Shown: positions 40,986-50,891, counted from the first letter of the stretch. The stretch is DNA of 64,000 nucleotides from Saccharothrix ecbatanensis (GCF_014205015.1 NZ_JACHMO010000001.1:5580001-5644000), one strand, 5' to 3'. Translations and numbers: made by a program. Notes: generated from the letters alone by a model not told the origin.

Positions 40986-42133
40986 TAGAGCGACCTCGCG
41001 ATGATTTCCTTCATGATCTCGTTCGTCCCGCCGTAGATCTTCTGGACGCGTGCGTCCGCCCACGCACGGGCGATCGGGTACTCCGTCATGTAGCCGTAGC
41101 CGCCGAAGAGCTGGACGCACTCGTCCACCACCGTGCACAGGCGCTCGCTGGCCCACCACTTGGCCATCGCCGCCGTGGGCACGTCGAGCTTGCCCTCCAG
41201 GTGCTCCGCGATGCACTGGTCCACGAAAGCCCTGGTCACGCGGGCCTCGGTGGCGCACTCGGCGAGCTTGAACCGGGTGTTCTGGAACTTGATCAGCTCC
41301 CGCCCGAACGCCGTGCGGTCCTTCACATACGCCAGCGTGAGGTCCACGGCCGCCTCGATGCCCGCGACCGACGCCACCGCGATGATCAGCCGTTCCTGCG
41401 GAAGCTGCTGCATGAGCTGGACGAACCCCTGGCCCTCGGCCTCGCCGAGCAGGTTCGCCGCGGGCAGCCGGACGTCGTCGAAGAACAGCTCGGCGGTGTC
41501 CTGGCCCTTCAGCCCGATCTTGTCCAGCACCCGGCCGCGCCGGAACCCCGGAGCCGACTCGGTCTCCACGACCAGCAGCGAGATGCCCATGGCGCCCTGG
41601 CCGGGATCGGTCTTGGCGACCACGATCACCAGGTCGGCCTGCGCGCCGTTGGTGATGAACGTCTTGGAGCCGGACAGCACGTACTCGTCGCCGTCGCGCA
41701 GGGCCTTCGTCTTGATGTTCTGGAGGTCGGAGCCGCCGCCGGGCTCGGACATGGCGATCGCGCCGACCGACTCGCCGGACGCCAGCTTCGGCAGCCAGCG
41801 CCGCTTCTGCTCCTCGGTGCCGTAGGCGTTGATGTAGTGGGCGACGATCCCGCTGTGCACGCTGTTGCCCCACGCGCTGTCGCCGCACCGCGCCTGCTCC
41901 TCCAGCAGGACCGCCTCGTGCGCGAACGTGCCGCCGCCACCGCCGTACTCCTCGGGGATGGACAGGCAGAGCAGCCCGATCTCCCCGGCCTTGTTCCAGA
42001 AGTCCCGGTCGACCTGCTTCTGCGCGGCCCAGCGCTCGTGGTGCGGGACCGACTCCCTCTCGAAGAACGTCCGTGCCAGCTTGCGCAACTGGTCGAGGTC
42101 CTCGTTCATCCATGCGGAACGGCGAGTTGGCAT
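40985..42133 (-). CDS. Acyl-CoA dehydrogenase
   Basis: 382 residues from ATG 42133 (MPTRRSAWMNEDL). CLSIPEEYGGGGG, AIAMSEPGGGSDLQNIKT and LSGSKTFITNGAQADLVIVV form the FAD/substrate loops. The C-terminal QLFGGYGYMTEYPIARAWAD and KIYGGTNEIMKEI include the glutamate expected as catalytic base. Full length. It oxidises acyl-CoA to 2-enoyl-CoA, first step of beta-oxidation. The short 42134-42328 gap separates it from the divergent thiolase-fadB operon and should carry both promoters. Confidence 0.94.
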   Translation of the reverse strand: MPTRRSAWMNEDLDQLRKLARTFFERESVPHHERWAAQKQVDRDFWNKAGEIGLLCLSIPEEYGGGGGTFAHEAVLLEEQARCGDSAWGNSVHSGIVAHYINAYGTEEQKRRWLPKLASGESVGAIAMSEPGGGSDLQNIKTKALRDGDEYVLSGSKTFITNGAQADLVIVVAKTDPGQGAMGISLLVVETESAPGFRRGRVLDKIGLKGQDTAELFFDDVRLPAANLLGEAEGQGFVQLMQQLPQERLIIAVASVAGIEAAVDLTLAYVKDRTAFGRELIKFQNTRFKLAECATEARVTRAFVDQCIAEHLEGKLDVPTAAMAKWWASERLCTVVDECVQLFGGYGYMTEYPIARAWADARVQKIYGGTNEIMKEIIARSL

Positions 42134-42328
42134 GAGGATGACGTTCCCACCGTCCGGCCCCCGCCGCCATGACCGCGACATGCCAACGTGAGTGGTGATC
42201 GTGAGCACAATTGTCAGGATCGGACGGCGTCCCGGTCGAGGTCGTGGGTGTTGGAGCTGCTCCGTGAGCTAATAAGTCACCTTGTGCGGTCATGGGCAAC
42301 GGTGCTTGGTGTCCCTACCGTTGAGTAC

Positions 42329-43531
42329 ATGAGCGAAGCCTTGATCTTCGACGCGGTGCGCACACCGCGTGGCAGGGGAAAGCGCGGATCGCTGCACAGC
42401 GTCAAGCCGATCACCCTGGCTTCCGGGGTGCTCGCGGCGCTGGCGCGGCGAAACGACCTGGACACCTCGGCGGTGGACGACGTGGTGTTCGGCGTCGTGT
42501 CGCCGGTCGGCGAGCAGGGCTCGGACATCGCCCGCACGGCGGTCCTGGCGGCCGGCTGGGACCTGCGGCCGGCGGGCGTGCAGCTCAACCGGTTCTGCGC
42601 GTCCGGACTGGAGTCGGTGAACCTGGCCGCGGCGAAGGTGGCGTCCGGGTTCGAGGACCTGGTGGTCGCGGGCGGCGTCGAGTCGATGTCGCGGGTGCCG
42701 ATGGGCTCGGATGGCGGCGCGTGGATGGCCGACCCGGAGACCAACATGGCGGTCAACTTCGTGCCGCAGGGCGTGAGCGCCGACCTGATCGCCACGTTGG
42801 AGGGGTTCAGCCGGGACGACGTTGACGCGTTCGCGCTGCGCTCGCACCAACGGGCGACGCTGGCGCGTGACAAGGGGTACTTCGACCGGTCGCTGGTGGC
42901 CGTGGTCGACCAGAACGGCGCGGTCGTGCTCGACCACGACGAGGCGATCCGTCCCGAGACCACGCTCGAAGCCCTGGGCAAGTTGAAGCCGAGCTTCGCG
43001 TTCCACGGCGACCTGGGCTTCGACGCGGTGGCCATCGACCGCTACCCGACCGTGGAGCGCATCTCGCACGTCCACACGCCGGGCAACTCGTCGCAGATCG
43101 TGGACGGCGCGGCGGCGATGCTGATCGGCAACGCCCGCATGGGCAAGGACCTCGGCCTCACGCCCCGCGCCCGGATCATCGCCACCGCGGTCATCGGCAC
43201 CGAGCCCACGATCATGCTGACCGGTCCGGCCCCGGCCGCGCGCAAGGCGTTGGACAAGGCCCGGCTGACGGTCGAGGACATCGACCTGTTCGAGATCAAC
43301 GAGGCGTTCTCGTCGGTGGTGCTGAGGTTCCAGCGGGAACTGGACCTGCCGGACGAGAAGGTCAACGTCAACGGCGGCGCGATCGCGATGGGCCACCCGC
43401 TCGGCGCGACCGGCTGCATGATCCTCGGCACCTTGCTCGACGAGCTGGAGCGCCGGGACCTGCGGCGAGGGCTGGCCACGTTGTGCGTGGGCGGCGGCAT
43501 GGGCATCGCGACGATCATCGAGAGGGTCTGA
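42329..43531 (+). CDS. fadA: Acetyl-CoA acyltransferase (thiolase)
   Basis: 400 residues from ATG 42329. The acyl-accepting cysteine is in [15 protein letters not shown], the histidine in [17 protein letters not shown] and the second cysteine in [11 protein letters not shown]. It cleaves 3-ketoacyl-CoA to acetyl-CoA. Its stop shares a base with the FadB start (TGATG), so thiolase and multifunctional enzyme are made together as a beta-oxidation complex. Confidence 0.95.
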   Translation: MSEALIFDAVRTPRGRGKRGSLHSVKPITLASGVLAALARRNDLDTSAVDDVVFGVVSPVGEQGSDIARTAVLAAGWDLRPAGVQLNRFCASGLESVNLAAAKVASGFEDLVVAGGVESMSRVPMGSDGGAWMADPETNMAVNFVPQGVSADLIATLEGFSRDDVDAFALRSHQRATLARDKGYFDRSLVAVVDQNGAVVLDHDEAIRPETTLEALGKLKPSFAFHGDLGFDAVAIDRYPTVERISHVHTPGNSSQIVDGAAAMLIGNARMGKDLGLTPRARIIATAVIGTEPTIMLTGPAPAARKALDKARLTVEDIDLFEINEAFSSVVLRFQRELDLPDEKVNVNGGAIAMGHPLGATGCMILGTLLDELERRDLRRGLATLCVGGGMGIATIIERV

Positions 43532-45594
43532 TGGCTATCCACTTCGAGCGGGACGACGAGGGGATCGTCACCCTCACGATGGACATGTCCGGTTCGGCGA
43601 ACGTGATGAACGCCGAGTACCACCGGGACATGGGTGAGGCGGTCGCCAAGCTGGAGGCCGCCCGTGACGACATCACGGGTGTGGTGCTGACGTCGGCGAA
43701 GAAGACGTTCTTCGCGGGTGGCGACCTGAACCTGCTGATCCAGATCACGCCCGAGAACGCGCTGGAGTCGCTCGGCTTCCTGGAGGAGGTCAAGGGCCAG
43801 CTGCGGCGGTTGGAGCAACTGGGCAAGCCGGTCGTCGCGGCGATCAACGGCAGTGCGCTGGGCGGCGGGTTCGAGATCGCGCTGGCGTGCCACCACCGGG
43901 TTGTGCTGGACGACGACAAGATCAAGATCGGCCTTCCCGAGGCGACGCTGGGCCTGCTGCCCGGCGGTGGCGGCGTGACCCGGATGGTGCGGCTGCTCGG
44001 CGTGCAGCCGGCGTTGCCGCTGTTGATGGAGGGCAAGCAGTTGCGGCCGGCGCGGGCGTTGCAGGCCGGGTTGGTGCACTCGTTGGCTTCGTCGCGCGAG
44101 GACCTGATCGCCCAGGCGCGGGCGTGGATCAAGGAGAACCCGGCGCCGCAGCAGCCGTGGGACAAGCCGGGGTACGTGGTGCCGGACGTGCGGTTCGGCG
44201 ACCCGAACATGTACGGCCTGCTCGCCGCGGCGCCCGCCGTGCTGCGGAAGAAGACGCACGGCGTGTACCCGGCGCCGGAGAAGGTGCTGGCGGCGGCCGT
44301 CGAGGGCGCGCTGGTGGACTTCGACACGGCGTTGCGGATCGAGACGCGGTACTTCGTGGAGCTGGCCTCGGGCCAGGTCTCCAAGAACATGATCAACACG
44401 TTCTGGTTCCAGCTGAACGAGATCGGCGCGGGCAAGTCGCGGCCGGCCGGGGTGCCGGCGTCGAAGGTGTCCAAGGTCGGCGTGCTCGGCGCGGGCATGA
44501 TGGGCGCGGGCATCGCCGAGGTCAGCGCGAAGGCCGGCATCGAGGTGGTGCTGAAGGACGTGACGCTGGAGGGCGCGCGGCGCGGCGCCGGTGACACGCC
44601 GGGCATCACGCCGACCGACTCCGACGCCGACCTGGCCGGGTGCGACCTGATCGTCGAGGCGGTGTTCGAGAACCGGGAGCTGAAGAACAAGGTGCTGCCG
44701 GCGGCGGAGTCCGCTGCCCTGCCGGACGCGGTGATCGCGTCGAACACGTCCACGCTGCCGATCACCGGGCTGGCGTCGGCGGTGGGTGATCCCTCGCGGT
44801 TCGTCGGGCTGCACTTCTTCTCGCCGGTGCCGAAGATGCGGCTGGTGGAGATCATCCGGGGCGCGGAGACGTCGGACGAGACGCTGGCGCGGGCGTTCGA
44901 CTACGTGTTGCAGATCGGCAAGACGCCGATCGTGGTGAACGACAGCCGCGGCTTCTACACGTCACGGACGTTCGGCACTTACGTCACCGAGGCCGTGTCG
45001 ATGGTGGCGGAGGGCGTGGCGCCGGCGTTGATCGAGAACGTGGCGCGGCGTGCCGGGATGGCCGTCGGGCCGCTGGCCGTGTCGGACGAGGTCACGTTGA
45101 CGCTCCAGCTGAAGATCCGTGACCAGACGTTGGCGGACGACCCTTCGGCTTCGGGCGCTTTGGCCGATCATCCGGCGTTCCGGGTGCTGGAGGAGCTGGT
45201 CGGCGAGGGTCGGACCGGCAAGTCCGGCGGGGCGGGGTTCTACGAGTACCCGTCGGAGGGCCGGAAGTTCCTGTGGCCGGGGCTGGCGCGGTACGTGCGG
45301 GCCGATGCGGGCGTGACGGAGCGGGACGTGGAGGACCGGCTGCTGTTCGTGCAGTCGTTGGAGACGGTGCGGTGCCTGGACGAGGGTGTGCTGACGTCGG
45401 TCGGTGACGCGAACGTCGGCAGCGTCTTCGGGTTCGGCTTCGCGCCGTGGAGCGGCGGCACGCTCCAGTTCGTCAACTCGTACGGCTTGGCGGAGTTCGT
45501 GGAGCGCGCGGACTACTTGGCCGACACGTACGGCGAACGCTTCCGCCCGCCCGCTTCGCTCCGCGAGCGCGCCACCCGCAACACCCCCTTCTAA
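43531..45594 (+). CDS. fadB: FadB-type enoyl-CoA hydratase/3-hydroxyacyl-CoA dehydrogenase
   Basis: 687 residues. The crotonase half has FFAGGDLNLL, NGSALGGGFEIALACHHR and GLPEATLGLLPGGGG with the paired glutamates. The dehydrogenase half starts with VGVLGAGMMGAGIAEVSAKAG and includes IVEAVFENRELK, SNTSTLPI, HFFSPVPKMRLVEI and GFYTSR. Odd point: between KDVTLEGARRG and ITPTDSD only about 7 residues remain where homologues have about 35-40 (an alpha-helical hairpin of the NAD domain). The frame is intact and the total length is about 30 short of family members, so this is an in-frame deletion. The rest is complete. Confidence 0.93.
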   Translation: MAIHFERDDEGIVTLTMDMSGSANVMNAEYHRDMGEAVAKLEAARDDITGVVLTSAKKTFFAGGDLNLLIQITPENALESLGFLEEVKGQLRRLEQLGKPVVAAINGSALGGGFEIALACHHRVVLDDDKIKIGLPEATLGLLPGGGGVTRMVRLLGVQPALPLLMEGKQLRPARALQAGLVHSLASSREDLIAQARAWIKENPAPQQPWDKPGYVVPDVRFGDPNMYGLLAAAPAVLRKKTHGVYPAPEKVLAAAVEGALVDFDTALRIETRYFVELASGQVSKNMINTFWFQLNEIGAGKSRPAGVPASKVSKVGVLGAGMMGAGIAEVSAKAGIEVVLKDVTLEGARRGAGDTPGITPTDSDADLAGCDLIVEAVFENRELKNKVLPAAESAALPDAVIASNTSTLPITGLASAVGDPSRFVGLHFFSPVPKMRLVEIIRGAETSDETLARAFDYVLQIGKTPIVVNDSRGFYTSRTFGTYVTEAVSMVAEGVAPALIENVARRAGMAVGPLAVSDEVTLTLQLKIRDQTLADDPSASGALADHPAFRVLEELVGEGRTGKSGGAGFYEYPSEGRKFLWPGLARYVRADAGVTERDVEDRLLFVQSLETVRCLDEGVLTSVGDANVGSVFGFGFAPWSGGTLQFVNSYGLAEFVERADYLADTYGERFRPPASLRERATRNTPF

Positions 45595-45597
45595 CCC

Positions 45598-45801
45598 GCG
45601 AGTCGAACCCTCACGCCCCGCGTGTCGAACCTCCAGACCCCGTGAGTCCTACGTTCAGGACCCGTGAGTCCTACGTTCGGAACCCCCGAATTCAACGCTC
45701 AGTACAAGATCGTTTGTTCTGAGCGTTGAATTCAGGGGTCCTGAACGTAGGACACGGTGGTCCTGAACGTACGACTCGCGCGTTCTGAACGTAGGACTCA
45801 C
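45598..45801. repeat. Composite palindromic intergenic repeat between fadB and the next gene
   Basis: It contains GCGAGTCGAACC and GCGTGTCGAACC blocks (45598-45640) and two copies of GTGAGTCCTACGTTC (45642-45656, 45664-45678). An inner palindrome has 15-bp arms GAATTCAACGCTCAG (45688-45702) and its complement (45719-45733). Three inverted copies of the 15-mer follow, at 45743 and 45765 (imperfect) and 45787-45801 (exact). The stop codon of the downstream gene (45798-45800) lies inside the last copy. The whole can fold into one nested structure and likely ends transcription from both sides. Confidence 0.85.
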
Positions 45802-46319
45802 TGGAACAGGGGGTCGTAGGGCTCGTTCTCGGGGGTGAAGATGAGGACGAAGTCCTTGCCGGGGCCGGTGGCCACCTCGTGGAGGCGGGTCAGGACTTCG
45901 GTCTCGGTGGGGAGGGTCAGGCCCAGGGCTGCGGCCGCGCGGTCACGTTGAGCGACCAGGTCTGGGATGTCTTGCACGTACTCGGCGGCACGCGCGGCGC
46001 TCTCCTCCGCGGTGAACGTCCGGCAGTCCCGCCACCACGGCACGACCAGCAGAAGCCGCAGCAGCTCCGGCAGGCCGATCGCGAGCATGCACGCGCGCCC
46101 TTCGGAGTCCGCGTACAGGACCGGACGTTCCTCGCCACCGTCACCGCAGAAGAAGTACGTCCCGCCGCACCCGTCACCCGCGAACCCCTCCAGCGTCGCG
46201 CCGGACGCGAGGTGGACTTCCTCGACGTGGTCCGCCCGATCGAGTTCGAGGTCGCCCGGCCAGCCCAAGAACCGGGCGACGTCGTCGTCTTCGGCGATGA
46301 CAGTGAGCAGCGATCGCAC
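45798..46319 (-). CDS. Hypothetical protein
   Basis: 173 residues, GTG start with AGGAGG eight bases before it. The sequence is acidic and has two cysteine-rich turns (GDGCGGTYFFCGDGG). It has a hydrophobic helix (MLAIGLPELLRLLLVVPWW) and a C-terminal helical part. The layout is somewhat like SUKH-type or other immunity proteins, but I cannot assign a family. Both ends touch intergenic repeats: the stop lies in one, and the start is next to another. Confidence 0.7.
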   Translation of the reverse strand: MRSLLTVIAEDDDVARFLGWPGDLELDRADHVEEVHLASGATLEGFAGDGCGGTYFFCGDGGEERPVLYADSEGRACMLAIGLPELLRLLLVVPWWRDCRTFTAEESAARAAEYVQDIPDLVAQRDRAAAALGLTLPTETEVLTRLHEVATGPGKDFVLIFTPENEPYDPLFQ

Positions 46320-46328
46320 GTTCAGCCT

Positions 46329-46412
46329 CCTGAGTGTTGAACTCAGGATGCCTGAGCGTTGAACTCAGGTGTTCTGAACGTAGGACTCACGGGTCCTGAA
46401 CGTAGGACTCAC
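46329..46412. repeat. Second cluster of the palindromic repeats
   Basis: Two near-identical 19-bp palindromes, CCTGAGTGTTGAACTCAGG (46329-46347) and CCTGAGCGTTGAACTCAGG (46351-46369), are followed by two exact inverted copies of the 15-mer, GAACGTAGGACTCAC (46376-46390 and 46398-46412). They lie in the short gap between the hypothetical gene and the large secreted phosphoesterase gene. Confidence 0.85.
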
Positions 46413-46422
46413 GCGGGGTGGG

Positions 46423-49400
46423 TTAGGCGACGGCTTGGGTTGGGGTGGGGAGGGCGGTGGTGACGTCGGTGCGTTGCGTCACGCCGTTGACGGTCACGGC
46501 GACCGTCACCTGACCCGGCCGGAGAGCCGTGAACGCGCCGGTGACCGGGTCCAGCCACGCCACGTGCCACGGCCGCACACCGGACTCCGCGCCGATGTGG
46601 AGCTTCGGCGAACCGGACCAGTCGGCCGAGACGGGATAGGCCACCGGCACCTGCCGTGAGCCCTGGGCCAGAGTGGCGGAGACGACGGTGGGGCTGCCGA
46701 TTCGGACAGTCGACGGCACGGTTAGCGCCAACCCGTCCACGTGCGGGCGGATCTCCGCGGCCAGCCAGTCATCACCCGACGAACCGGGATCGACACCGAG
46801 CATCGTCCACCCGGTGAACCCACCGCGCCCCGCCTCACCCGCGGGCGCCTTGCCCGAGTTGCCGTTGATCAGGTACGGCACCCCGTCCACCCGCGAAGCG
46901 TGGAACAGCCCCACGTGCGCCCCGATGAACGCCGCGCCCTTGCCGGTCGTGCGCCGGAAGTCGCCCAACCAGTCCTCGACCACGTCCGCCTCCAGCCGGT
47001 CGGTCAACTGACTGCCCTTGGTCGGCGTCGGGTCACGCGGCGGGTGGTGCTCCATCACCACGACCGACTGCACGGCGGAGTGGTCCCGCAACGCATCCCG
47101 CAGCATCACGGCCTGGTCGAACCCGCCGCCGCGCAACGTCCCGGTGGACGAGTCCATCAGCACGAACCGCGTGCCCTTGTGGTCGAACACCCGGTTCGTC
47201 GCGCCGAACTCGCGCCGGAAGTTCTCGATCGTGCCCGGTCCCATGATCTCGTGGTTGCCCGGCACGTAGTACCAGGGCAGCTCGTCACCCAGCTCCTCCG
47301 TCAGCACCCGACGCGCCAACGCCAGGTCCGCGGGCGAAGCCTCGTCCACGAAATCGCCGTTCACCACCAGGAAGTCCGGCCGCTGCGCCTTGATCTCCCG
47401 CAACGTCCGCCGCGCCGCCCGCACCAGCTCGCTGTCCGGGTTGCGCGCCACGAACTGCGCGTCGGACATCACCGCGAACCGCCACGGCTTGTCGGCCACC
47501 GTGCCGTCCTGCACCACGAACCGGTCCGCGGGCTCCGTGACCACCGGCAGCTCCACCGCGGGCGGCACCTTGACCACGATGTCGTCCACGATCACCTCGC
47601 CGGTGTACTGCCGGTCCGCCTTGGTCTCGATCGTGTAGAACCTGTTCACCCGCAAGGGGAACGCGAGCCCGGACGGCACCGGCACCTCCAGGTACCGCCA
47701 CCCCGTCCACGTGATGTACGGCCCGTAGAGCGAGCGGCTGATCCCGGACGCGTCGGTGACGGTGAACGCCGTCCACTCCCCGCGACCGTGCCCGTACACC
47801 CACGCGCCCAACGCCAACGGCTGGCCGGTCACCTCGATCGGCTGCGGCGGGATGGCGTACGCGGTCCGGGTGCCCGTGGACTTCGAGAAGTCGTACGTCA
47901 TCCGCAGCCCGGCCCCGGTGTGCCCCTCGGACACCGGCGTCACCGAGCCCGAGGCACGCGCCGTGCCGAACTTCCACGCCGCGCCGTCGTCGAACCCGGC
48001 GATCAGCCGTTCCTCCAGGCCGACCGTCACCGGCACGCGCACCACGTGCTCGCCCACGCGAGCCACGACCGTCGTCGCACCGGCCTTCAGAGCCGTGATC
48101 CGCAGGTCGCCGTTGGTCCCGGCCGCGATGTCGACCACCGACCGGTCGTACTCCAACGCCAGGTCGGCGGGCTCGACCGGCGCGGTGAACCCGTCGCCGT
48201 CACGCCCGACCACACCGAACCCGCCGACGCCGCCCACCTCGGGCAGGCTCAGCCGGCTGGTGGTCGCGGACAGCCCGGCCAACGCGCCCAGCACGGTCAG
48301 CTCCACCTCGCCGGACGCTCCACCACGCTGCGCCACAGCGGTCGTCTTGCCCGGCCGCAGTGCGTGGAACACGCCGTTCTCGTCCACCTTGCCCACGTCC
48401 GCACGGGCCGTGTGCCACCGGTGCGCTTCGTCGAGTGCCGGCCCGTACGTCTCGTCGTGCCCGTCGGCGATCAGCCGCCGGGTCAGCCCGGGGAACACCC
48501 GCTCGGGATGCCCGCCCGGCACGGTGTCCGCACCCGGGGCCCGACGCGCGTCGATCGCGGTCCGCACCCAGAACCCGGTCAGCGAGCCGCTGCCCTCCGG
48601 CGCGTACAACGCCAACCCGTTGGGCACCAAGCGCTCGCCGCCGTCGGACGGGGTGTTCTCCACGTCCACCGACTCGGCGCCCGGCATCCGGGCCACCAGC
48701 GTGGACGAACCGCCGCCGTCGAGGTTGAGCGCGTTGTGGGCGCCCATCTCCAGCAGGATCGAGGCCACGTCCTTGAGGTTCAGCCCGAGCATGAACGCGC
48801 CCTGGCGGCCGTCCACGGTCAGCATGAACATCTTCTTGCCGTCCGCCGAGAACCCGACCGCCGTGCGCGGGTGCAGCGGGTCGTCGGGCGCGACCACCAC
48901 GCCGTCCTTGAGCAGCAACTGGTTCCCGCCGATCGCGGCACGCAACGAGCTGCCGTCACCGGCCTTCGTGGTGTGCTCCACGGTGATCCGCTGCCCGACG
49001 GCGAGGGTGGCCAGCGCGTCGGCGCCCGCCTCCCGCCCGACGAGCACGAAACCGTCGGCGGGGATCGGGTCCGCGCCCGCGAGAGCACGCCGTTCGGTCA
49101 CCACGCCCGCACGCACCACGACCTCGGTCACGCGTGACGCGCCCTGCACGGCCCGCGCCCGGCTGTACGAGCCCCAGATCGGGTCGAACACGCCGACGCC
49201 ACCGGACTGGATGGCCGCGCCGTTGAGCTGGTCCAACCGGATCGAGGTGCCGTCCTCGCGGACGACCTTGCCGTCGAAGAAGACCTCCATCACCCGGCCA
49301 ACGCCGGCCGCGTCGAGGCCGACCGCGCGACGGTGCCCGGCGGCGGGCGACTTCACCGTGCGGCCGTCCTGGACGCCGACGCCCTGCGGCGCGTTGGAGT

Positions 49401-49788
49401 TGTTGATGTCAAAGAAGTCGCCGTTGACGGCGGCCACCGCGCGGGTCCGGTCCGCCTGCGCGGAAAGCGGTTCGGCGGCGGCGACCGTGCCGGGGTACAG
49501 GTAGTCGACCTTGGTGCCCGCGGTGAGGTCGACGGTGAGCGCGTCACCGCGGATCCAACCGCCCGCGCCGCCCGGCTCGTACCAGTCGAACGAGCTGAGG
49601 GAGACGCCCGGAGCGACGGGGCGGGTGGTGCGCGCGGTCTCGATGCGGCGGGCTGGGTCGACGGCGGGCGCGACCGCCACACCGGGCAGGTCGACGACGG
49701 GGGCAGGGGGCTCGGCGTGTGCCGCGGGCGCCGCCAGGGCGAGCACCAGCACCGCGGCCAGGGCGGAGGAGCGAGGGCGTGGGGACAC
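46423..49788 (-). CDS. Secreted phosphodiester glycosidase / calcineurin-like phosphoesterase fusion
   Basis: 1121 residues. A signal peptide (LAAVLVLALAAPAAHA) is followed by a phosphodiester glycosidase (NAGPA-like) domain at about 90-400 with AAVNGDFFDINNSNAPQG, FMLTVDGRQGAFMLG and ALNLDGGGSSTLVAR. Ig-like and carbohydrate-binding-like modules fill the middle. A metallophosphoesterase occupies about 760-1020: FAVMSDAQF, LVVNGDFVD, GNHEIMG, VVVMEHHPP and FIGAHVGLFH. The last 90 residues form another beta domain. NAGPA-like domains remove N-acetylglucosamine from phosphodiesters, so both domains could attack extracellular phosphodiester glycans such as teichoic acids or phosphoglycans. The substrate is inferred. 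Confidence 0.9.
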   Translation of the reverse strand: MSPRPRSSALAAVLVLALAAPAAHAEPPAPVVDLPGVAVAPAVDPARRIETARTTRPVAPGVSLSSFDWYEPGGAGGWIRGDALTVDLTAGTKVDYLYPGTVAAAEPLSAQADRTRAVAAVNGDFFDINNSNAPQGVGVQDGRTVKSPAAGHRRAVGLDAAGVGRVMEVFFDGKVVREDGTSIRLDQLNGAAIQSGGVGVFDPIWGSYSRARAVQGASRVTEVVVRAGVVTERRALAGADPIPADGFVLVGREAGADALATLAVGQRITVEHTTKAGDGSSLRAAIGGNQLLLKDGVVVAPDDPLHPRTAVGFSADGKKMFMLTVDGRQGAFMLGLNLKDVASILLEMGAHNALNLDGGGSSTLVARMPGAESVDVENTPSDGGERLVPNGLALYAPEGSGSLTGFWVRTAIDARRAPGADTVPGGHPERVFPGLTRRLIADGHDETYGPALDEAHRWHTARADVGKVDENGVFHALRPGKTTAVAQRGGASGEVELTVLGALAGLSATTSRLSLPEVGGVGGFGVVGRDGDGFTAPVEPADLALEYDRSVVDIAAGTNGDLRITALKAGATTVVARVGEHVVRVPVTVGLEERLIAGFDDGAAWKFGTARASGSVTPVSEGHTGAGLRMTYDFSKSTGTRTAYAIPPQPIEVTGQPLALGAWVYGHGRGEWTAFTVTDASGISRSLYGPYITWTGWRYLEVPVPSGLAFPLRVNRFYTIETKADRQYTGEVIVDDIVVKVPPAVELPVVTEPADRFVVQDGTVADKPWRFAVMSDAQFVARNPDSELVRAARRTLREIKAQRPDFLVVNGDFVDEASPADLALARRVLTEELGDELPWYYVPGNHEIMGPGTIENFRREFGATNRVFDHKGTRFVLMDSSTGTLRGGGFDQAVMLRDALRDHSAVQSVVVMEHHPPRDPTPTKGSQLTDRLEADVVEDWLGDFRRTTGKGAAFIGAHVGLFHASRVDGVPYLINGNSGKAPAGEAGRGGFTGWTMLGVDPGSSGDDWLAAEIRPHVDGLALTVPSTVRIGSPTVVSATLAQGSRQVPVAYPVSADWSGSPKLHIGAESGVRPWHVAWLDPVTGAFTALRPGQVTVAVTVNGVTQRTDVTTALPTPTQAVA

Positions 49789-49898
49789 GGGGACTCCCGC
49801 AGGGTGGGTGAGAAATTACGCGATATCAGTCCACCGTGTTGGAAGTTATCCGGACACGGCCGTTCGGACGCAGTTGGCGACCCGAACGGCCGCCTGCG

Positions 49899-50891
49899 TC
49901 AGCTTGCAGGCCCACCCCGGTACGTTCCAGGACTGCTACCCGTCCACCGCTTGAACGCTCGGTGAAATGCGCTCGCCTCGGAGAACCCCAGCCGCAGCGC
50001 CAACTCCTCCACCGACTCGCCGCCGCGCACCAGGCTCGCCACCGCCTGGTCCCGCAGCAGCTGCTCCCGCACCTCGCGGAACGACGTGCCCTCGGCCGCC
50101 AGCTTCCGCCGCAACGTCGGCGCGCTCACCCCGAGCCGCGCGGCCACGTGCTCCAGCCCCGCCACCCCGCCGGCCAGCATCCGCCGCACCTGGCTGGACG
50201 CGTCCGCGCCGTAGTCGCGCCGGGACAGCAGCTCGGCCGGCGAGTTCCGCAGGAACCGGCGCAACGCGGACTCGTCCTGCACCACCGGCATCCGCAGGAA
50301 CCGCGCGTCGAACGTCAACGTCGTCGCCGGCGCCGAGAACCGCAGCGGCGCGCCGAAGATCAGGTGGTACTCCGCGCCGTGGGCCGGCTCCGGGTACGCC
50401 AGGTCGACCCCGCGCAGCGGGATCCGGCGGCCGATCAGCCACGACGAGAACCGGTGCCACAGCACCAGCAGCGACTCGACCAGGAACCGGTCCGGGTCGT
50501 CCACGCCCTCCGCGGACAGCGTGAACGCGGCGACGCCGTCCCGCTCGGACAACGCCATCGACGGCCGCACGTCGAACAGCCCGTAGAACGCGAGGCCGCG
50601 CCGCAACGCGTCACCCAACGACGTGCAGTGCACGGCGAGCAGGCACATGGTCGGGAACGTCCCGCGCTTGCTCGGCTGCGGCCCCAGGCCCATGAACTCG
50701 TCGTCCAGCACTTCCCACAGCGTCTGGATGAGCTTCGTGTACTGGGTGGGGGTGACGCGGGCCCGTTCGTCCGCGAGCAGCGCCTCGCCGATACCGGCCG
50801 ACGCGAGAAGCCCGGCGATGTCGTGACCACGCCGTGCGGCACCGCGCAGTGCGGCGGTGACGTAGTGGATGGCGATGGTCCTGGTGAGCAT
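49899..50891 (-). CDS. AraC-family transcriptional regulator (OruR/ArgR-like N-domain)
   Basis: 330 residues from ATG 50891. The N-terminal 190 residues match the Arabinose_bd-type domain found in OruR, ArgR and virulence regulators (HDIAGLLASAGIGEALLADE). The C-terminal AraC HTH is complete (VAARLGVSAPTLRRKLAAEG, then LALRLGFSEASAFHRAFKRW). Related proteins respond to ornithine, arginine or lipid-type ligands. No obvious target gene is adjacent. The perfect palindrome at 51054-51065 lies 163 bp upstream and may control it. Confidence 0.9.
   Translation of the reverse strand: MLTRTIAIHYVTAALRGAARRGHDIAGLLASAGIGEALLADERARVTPTQYTKLIQTLWEVLDDEFMGLGPQPSKRGTFPTMCLLAVHCTSLGDALRRGLAFYGLFDVRPSMALSERDGVAAFTLSAEGVDDPDRFLVESLLVLWHRFSSWLIGRRIPLRGVDLAYPEPAHGAEYHLIFGAPLRFSAPATTLTFDARFLRMPVVQDESALRRFLRNSPAELLSRRDYGADASSQVRRMLAGGVAGLEHVAARLGVSAPTLRRKLAAEGTSFREVREQLLRDQAVASLVRGGESVEELALRLGFSEASAFHRAFKRWTGSSPGTYRGGPAS

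Noticed and set aside
45598..46412. CRISPR array
   Set aside because: The repeats alternate in orientation, are irregularly spaced and lack uniform spacers; no cas genes are near.
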